This document shows positions 5,260 to 6,165 of a stretch of DNA of 6,165 bases, one piece after another; the stretch's first letter is position 1; the number at the start of each line of letters is the position of its first letter. The notes beneath the pieces are model-generated. The model was not told the DNA's origin and ran no database searches. It saw only the letters and a program-made list of their open reading frames with translations. Origin of the DNA: DATHYU01 sp033722675 (GTDB lineage: Bacteria > Actinomycetota > Acidimicrobiia > Spongiisociales > UBA11373); NCBI GenBank assembly GCA_033722675.1, contig JAWVYO010000121.1, positions 1 to 6,165 of the forward strand, in the 5' to 3' direction. A program made the position numbers and the translations under genes.

Positions 5260-5655
5260 ATGCAGCCGCTCGTGCGCCGGTGGACGGGGCTCCTCGTGGC
5301 CCTCGTGCTCGTGGTCGGCGCCTGCGGTGGCGACGACGACGCGGTCGAGGACTGCATCGGGGTGGGTGACGCCTTCGTGGCCATGGTCTCCGACGTCGTC
5401 GCCGAGCTCGACACCCTGACGGTCGAGGAGCAGATCGCCCTCGGGAACGAGGACGAGCCGGAGCTCCTCCTGCGGATCCGGGACCGCACCGACGAGCTGG
5501 CCGCCAGATCGGCCGAACTCGCCTGCGATCCCGCCGACCTGGCCGACCAGGTCACGACCGGTCTCGACCTCCTGCAGCCCACGAGTGAGTTCGCCACCCA
5601 GGTCCTCGAGCTCGTGCGCGAGTCGGCGGCGTCGGGCGACACGTTCGGCGGCTGA
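5260..5655 (+). CDS. Small acidic lipoprotein of unknown function, paralogue A
   Basis: Protein of 131 residues with a lipoprotein signal peptide: positively charged start (RR at 6-7), hydrophobic stretch (10-20) and lipobox VGAC with the lipidated cysteine at C22. It is then followed by GGDDD, a polar spacer typical of actinobacterial lipoproteins. The mature part is acidic and looks mainly helical (33-125), and carries two cysteines, C32 and C89, 57 residues apart, that could form a disulfide outside the cytoplasm. I do not recognise the domain. The neighbour at 5715 is a clear paralogue with the same cysteine spacing and the same block order (EE...DEPELL...ELAARSAELAC). It lies 37 bases after the shell operon but seems to have its own promoter, so a role in the microcompartment is not implied. 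The ATG at 5260 is the only start that keeps the signal peptide. Confidence 0.85.
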   Translation: MQPLVRRWTGLLVALVLVVGACGGDDDAVEDCIGVGDAFVAMVSDVVAELDTLTVEEQIALGNEDEPELLLRIRDRTDELAARSAELACDPADLADQVTTGLDLLQPTSEFATQVLELVRESAASGDTFGG

Positions 5656-5661
5656 CCGCCG
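5646..5661 (+). terminator. Short GC-rich hairpin across the stop of paralogue A
   Basis: CGGCGG at 5646-5651 pairs with CCGCCG at 5656-5661 around the loop CTGA, giving a 6-bp stem that spans the stop codon. There is no T-run after it, so it would be at best a weak or partial terminator or an mRNA-stabilising hairpin between the two lipoprotein genes. In sequence this rich in GC such short stems also arise by chance. Confidence 0.25.
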
Positions 5662-5677
5662 GTCCTGCGACGTTCGC

Positions 5678-5683
5678 TACCCT
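5678..5683 (+). promoter_or_regulatory. Candidate -10 box of the second lipoprotein gene
   Basis: TACCCT fits TAnnnT and sits in GCTACCCTCGG, matching the context of the box before the first lipoprotein gene. Transcription would start near 5690, leaving a leader of about 25 bases that includes a strong ribosome site. TGACCG at 5653-5658 could be a poor -35 box, but its spacing of 19 bases is long. The gene may therefore be transcribed separately from its paralogue. Confidence 0.5.
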
Positions 5684-5696
5684 CGGAAGGGCAACC

Positions 5697-5707
5697 GAGA
5701 GAGAGGG
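5697..5707 (+). promoter_or_regulatory. Ribosome binding site of lipoprotein paralogue B
   Basis: A purine-rich run, GAGAGAGAGGGA within 5697-5708, ends about seven bases before ATGATG at 5715. It supports the first of the two adjacent ATG codons as start. Paralogue A has no such site, so the two paralogues seem to start translation differently. Confidence 0.6.
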
Positions 5708-5714
5708 ACCACCC

Positions 5715-6119
5715 ATGATGAAGCGGCTCATCGGGCTGCTGCTCGTGCTCGCCATGGTCGTCGCCGCGTGCGGTGACGACGACGCAGCCGACCCCGCATC
5801 GCTGAACTCGTGTGAGGACATCGCCGAAGCGGGCATCGCCCTGTTCCAGCGCGCCATCGACGAGATCGACGGCATGAGTGCCGAGGAGCGGGCGGCGATG
5901 CTGACCTCGGAGGAGGAGCCGGAGATCTTCACCGAACTCGAGACCGACGGTGCCGCGCTCGAGGCGCGCGCCGCCGAGATCGACTGCTCCAACGACGCGA
6001 TCGGCGAGCTCATGGCCGGACAGATGGGTGAGCTCTCGGCCGAGAGCGCCGAAGCCCAGCTCATCGTGTCGGTCATCCAGCAGGCCGTCGAATCCGGCGA
6101 GATCTTCCTCGACCAGTAG
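5715..6119 (+). CDS. Small acidic lipoprotein of unknown function, paralogue B
   Basis: Protein of 134 residues with a clear lipoprotein signal: MMKR start, hydrophobic core (5-16) and lipobox VAAC with the lipidated cysteine at C19, followed by GDDDAAD. The mature part is strongly acidic and predicted by eye to be helical. C33 and C91 are 58 residues apart and match C32 and C89 of the preceding gene; shared blocks include AEERAAML...EEEPEIF and ALEARAAEIDC. The pair therefore arose by tandem duplication and has since diverged considerably. I do not recognise the domain and assign no function beyond a probable location on the outer face of the cytoplasmic membrane. The ATG at 5715 has a good ribosome site. 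A strong inverted repeat follows 16 bases after the stop. Confidence 0.87.
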   Translation: MMKRLIGLLLVLAMVVAACGDDDAADPASLNSCEDIAEAGIALFQRAIDEIDGMSAEERAAMLTSEEEPEIFTELETDGAALEARAAEIDCSNDAIGELMAGQMGELSAESAEAQLIVSVIQQAVESGEIFLDQ

Positions 6120-6135
6120 CAGATACGACGTCGAT

Positions 6136-6165
6136 GCGGGGCCCGGCCGGCGTGCCGGGCCCCGC
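6136..6165 (+). terminator. Perfect 12-bp inverted repeat, probable terminator of the lipoprotein unit
   Basis: GCGGGGCCCGGC (6136-6147) and GCCGGGCCCCGC (6154-6165) are exact reverse complements around the six-base loop CGGCGT. A stem this GC-rich, 16 bases after a stop codon, is what a transcription terminator looks like in high-GC bacteria. The window ends at the last base of the stem, so a following T-run cannot be checked; because it is symmetric it might also serve a convergent gene beyond the edge. Confidence 0.8.

Noticed and set aside
5552..6076. Minus-strand open frame of 174 codons opposite the second lipoprotein
   Set aside because: Ser/Ala-rich low-complexity translation; the plus-strand frame has a signal peptide, ribosome site and a paralogue.
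1..6165. tRNA, rRNA, CRISPR array, insertion sequence, riboswitch or attachment site
   Set aside because: I saw no repeat arrays, transposase motifs, terminal inverted repeats or conserved RNA folds; intergenic space is under 60 bases everywhere.

Overview
This window is strongly GC-rich, with G/C favoured at third codon positions, and every gene I can support lies on the + strand. It holds the larger part of a bacterial microcompartment (BMC) operon, followed by two small lipoprotein genes. The base composition, the GTG starts, the TAnnnT-type promoter (apparently leaderless for one gene) and lipoproteins of the 'VVAACGDDD' type suggest an actinobacterium. Acidimicrobiia or a relative would fit, but that placement is inference.

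BMC operon (2-5222). The order is an RpiB-family sugar-phosphate isomerase, a deoxyribose-phosphate aldolase (DeoC), a permuted tandem-domain shell trimer (BMC-T, like H. ochraceum T2/T3), a hexamer shell protein (BMC-H), a pentamer vertex protein (BMC-P, EutN/CcmL family), a CoA-acylating aldehyde dehydrogenase (PduP/EutE-like), a second BMC-T (T1-like), and two more BMC-P proteins. Most junctions overlap (ATGA, TGATG, GTGA or 14-base overlaps). The only gaps are 25 bases before BMC-H and 17 bases after it. DeoC plus RpiB inside a shell operon is the signature of the 'sugar phosphate utilising' (SPU) class of BMC loci.

How it would work (inference from the families). RpiB handles a pentose phosphate. 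DeoC cleaves 2-deoxyribose 5-phosphate to glyceraldehyde 3-phosphate and acetaldehyde. The shell holds back the acetaldehyde, and the dehydrogenase oxidises it with NAD+ and CoA to acetyl-CoA. DeoC and the dehydrogenase both start with a short amphipathic helix of the encapsulation-peptide kind. RpiB starts, at the very edge of the window, with an Ala/Pro-rich linker, so its true N-terminus may lie upstream. No phosphotransacylase (PduL), alcohol dehydrogenase, kinase, transporter or regulator is seen; if present they lie upstream.

Lipoprotein pair (5260-6119). Two tandem paralogous genes encode small acidic lipoproteins of unknown function, each with a lipobox and two further conserved cysteines. 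Each has its own candidate -10 box sharing the pattern GCTACnCTnGG. A perfect 12-bp inverted repeat at the end of the window looks like the terminator of this unit.

The most interesting points are: an Asp in place of the usual catalytic Cys of RpiB; the roughly 65-residue N-terminal extension of DeoC, with a CxxxC-bearing segment that I do not recognise; the two different BMC-T types, one with a CsoS1D-like Glu-Arg gate pair; and the divergent second BMC-P.
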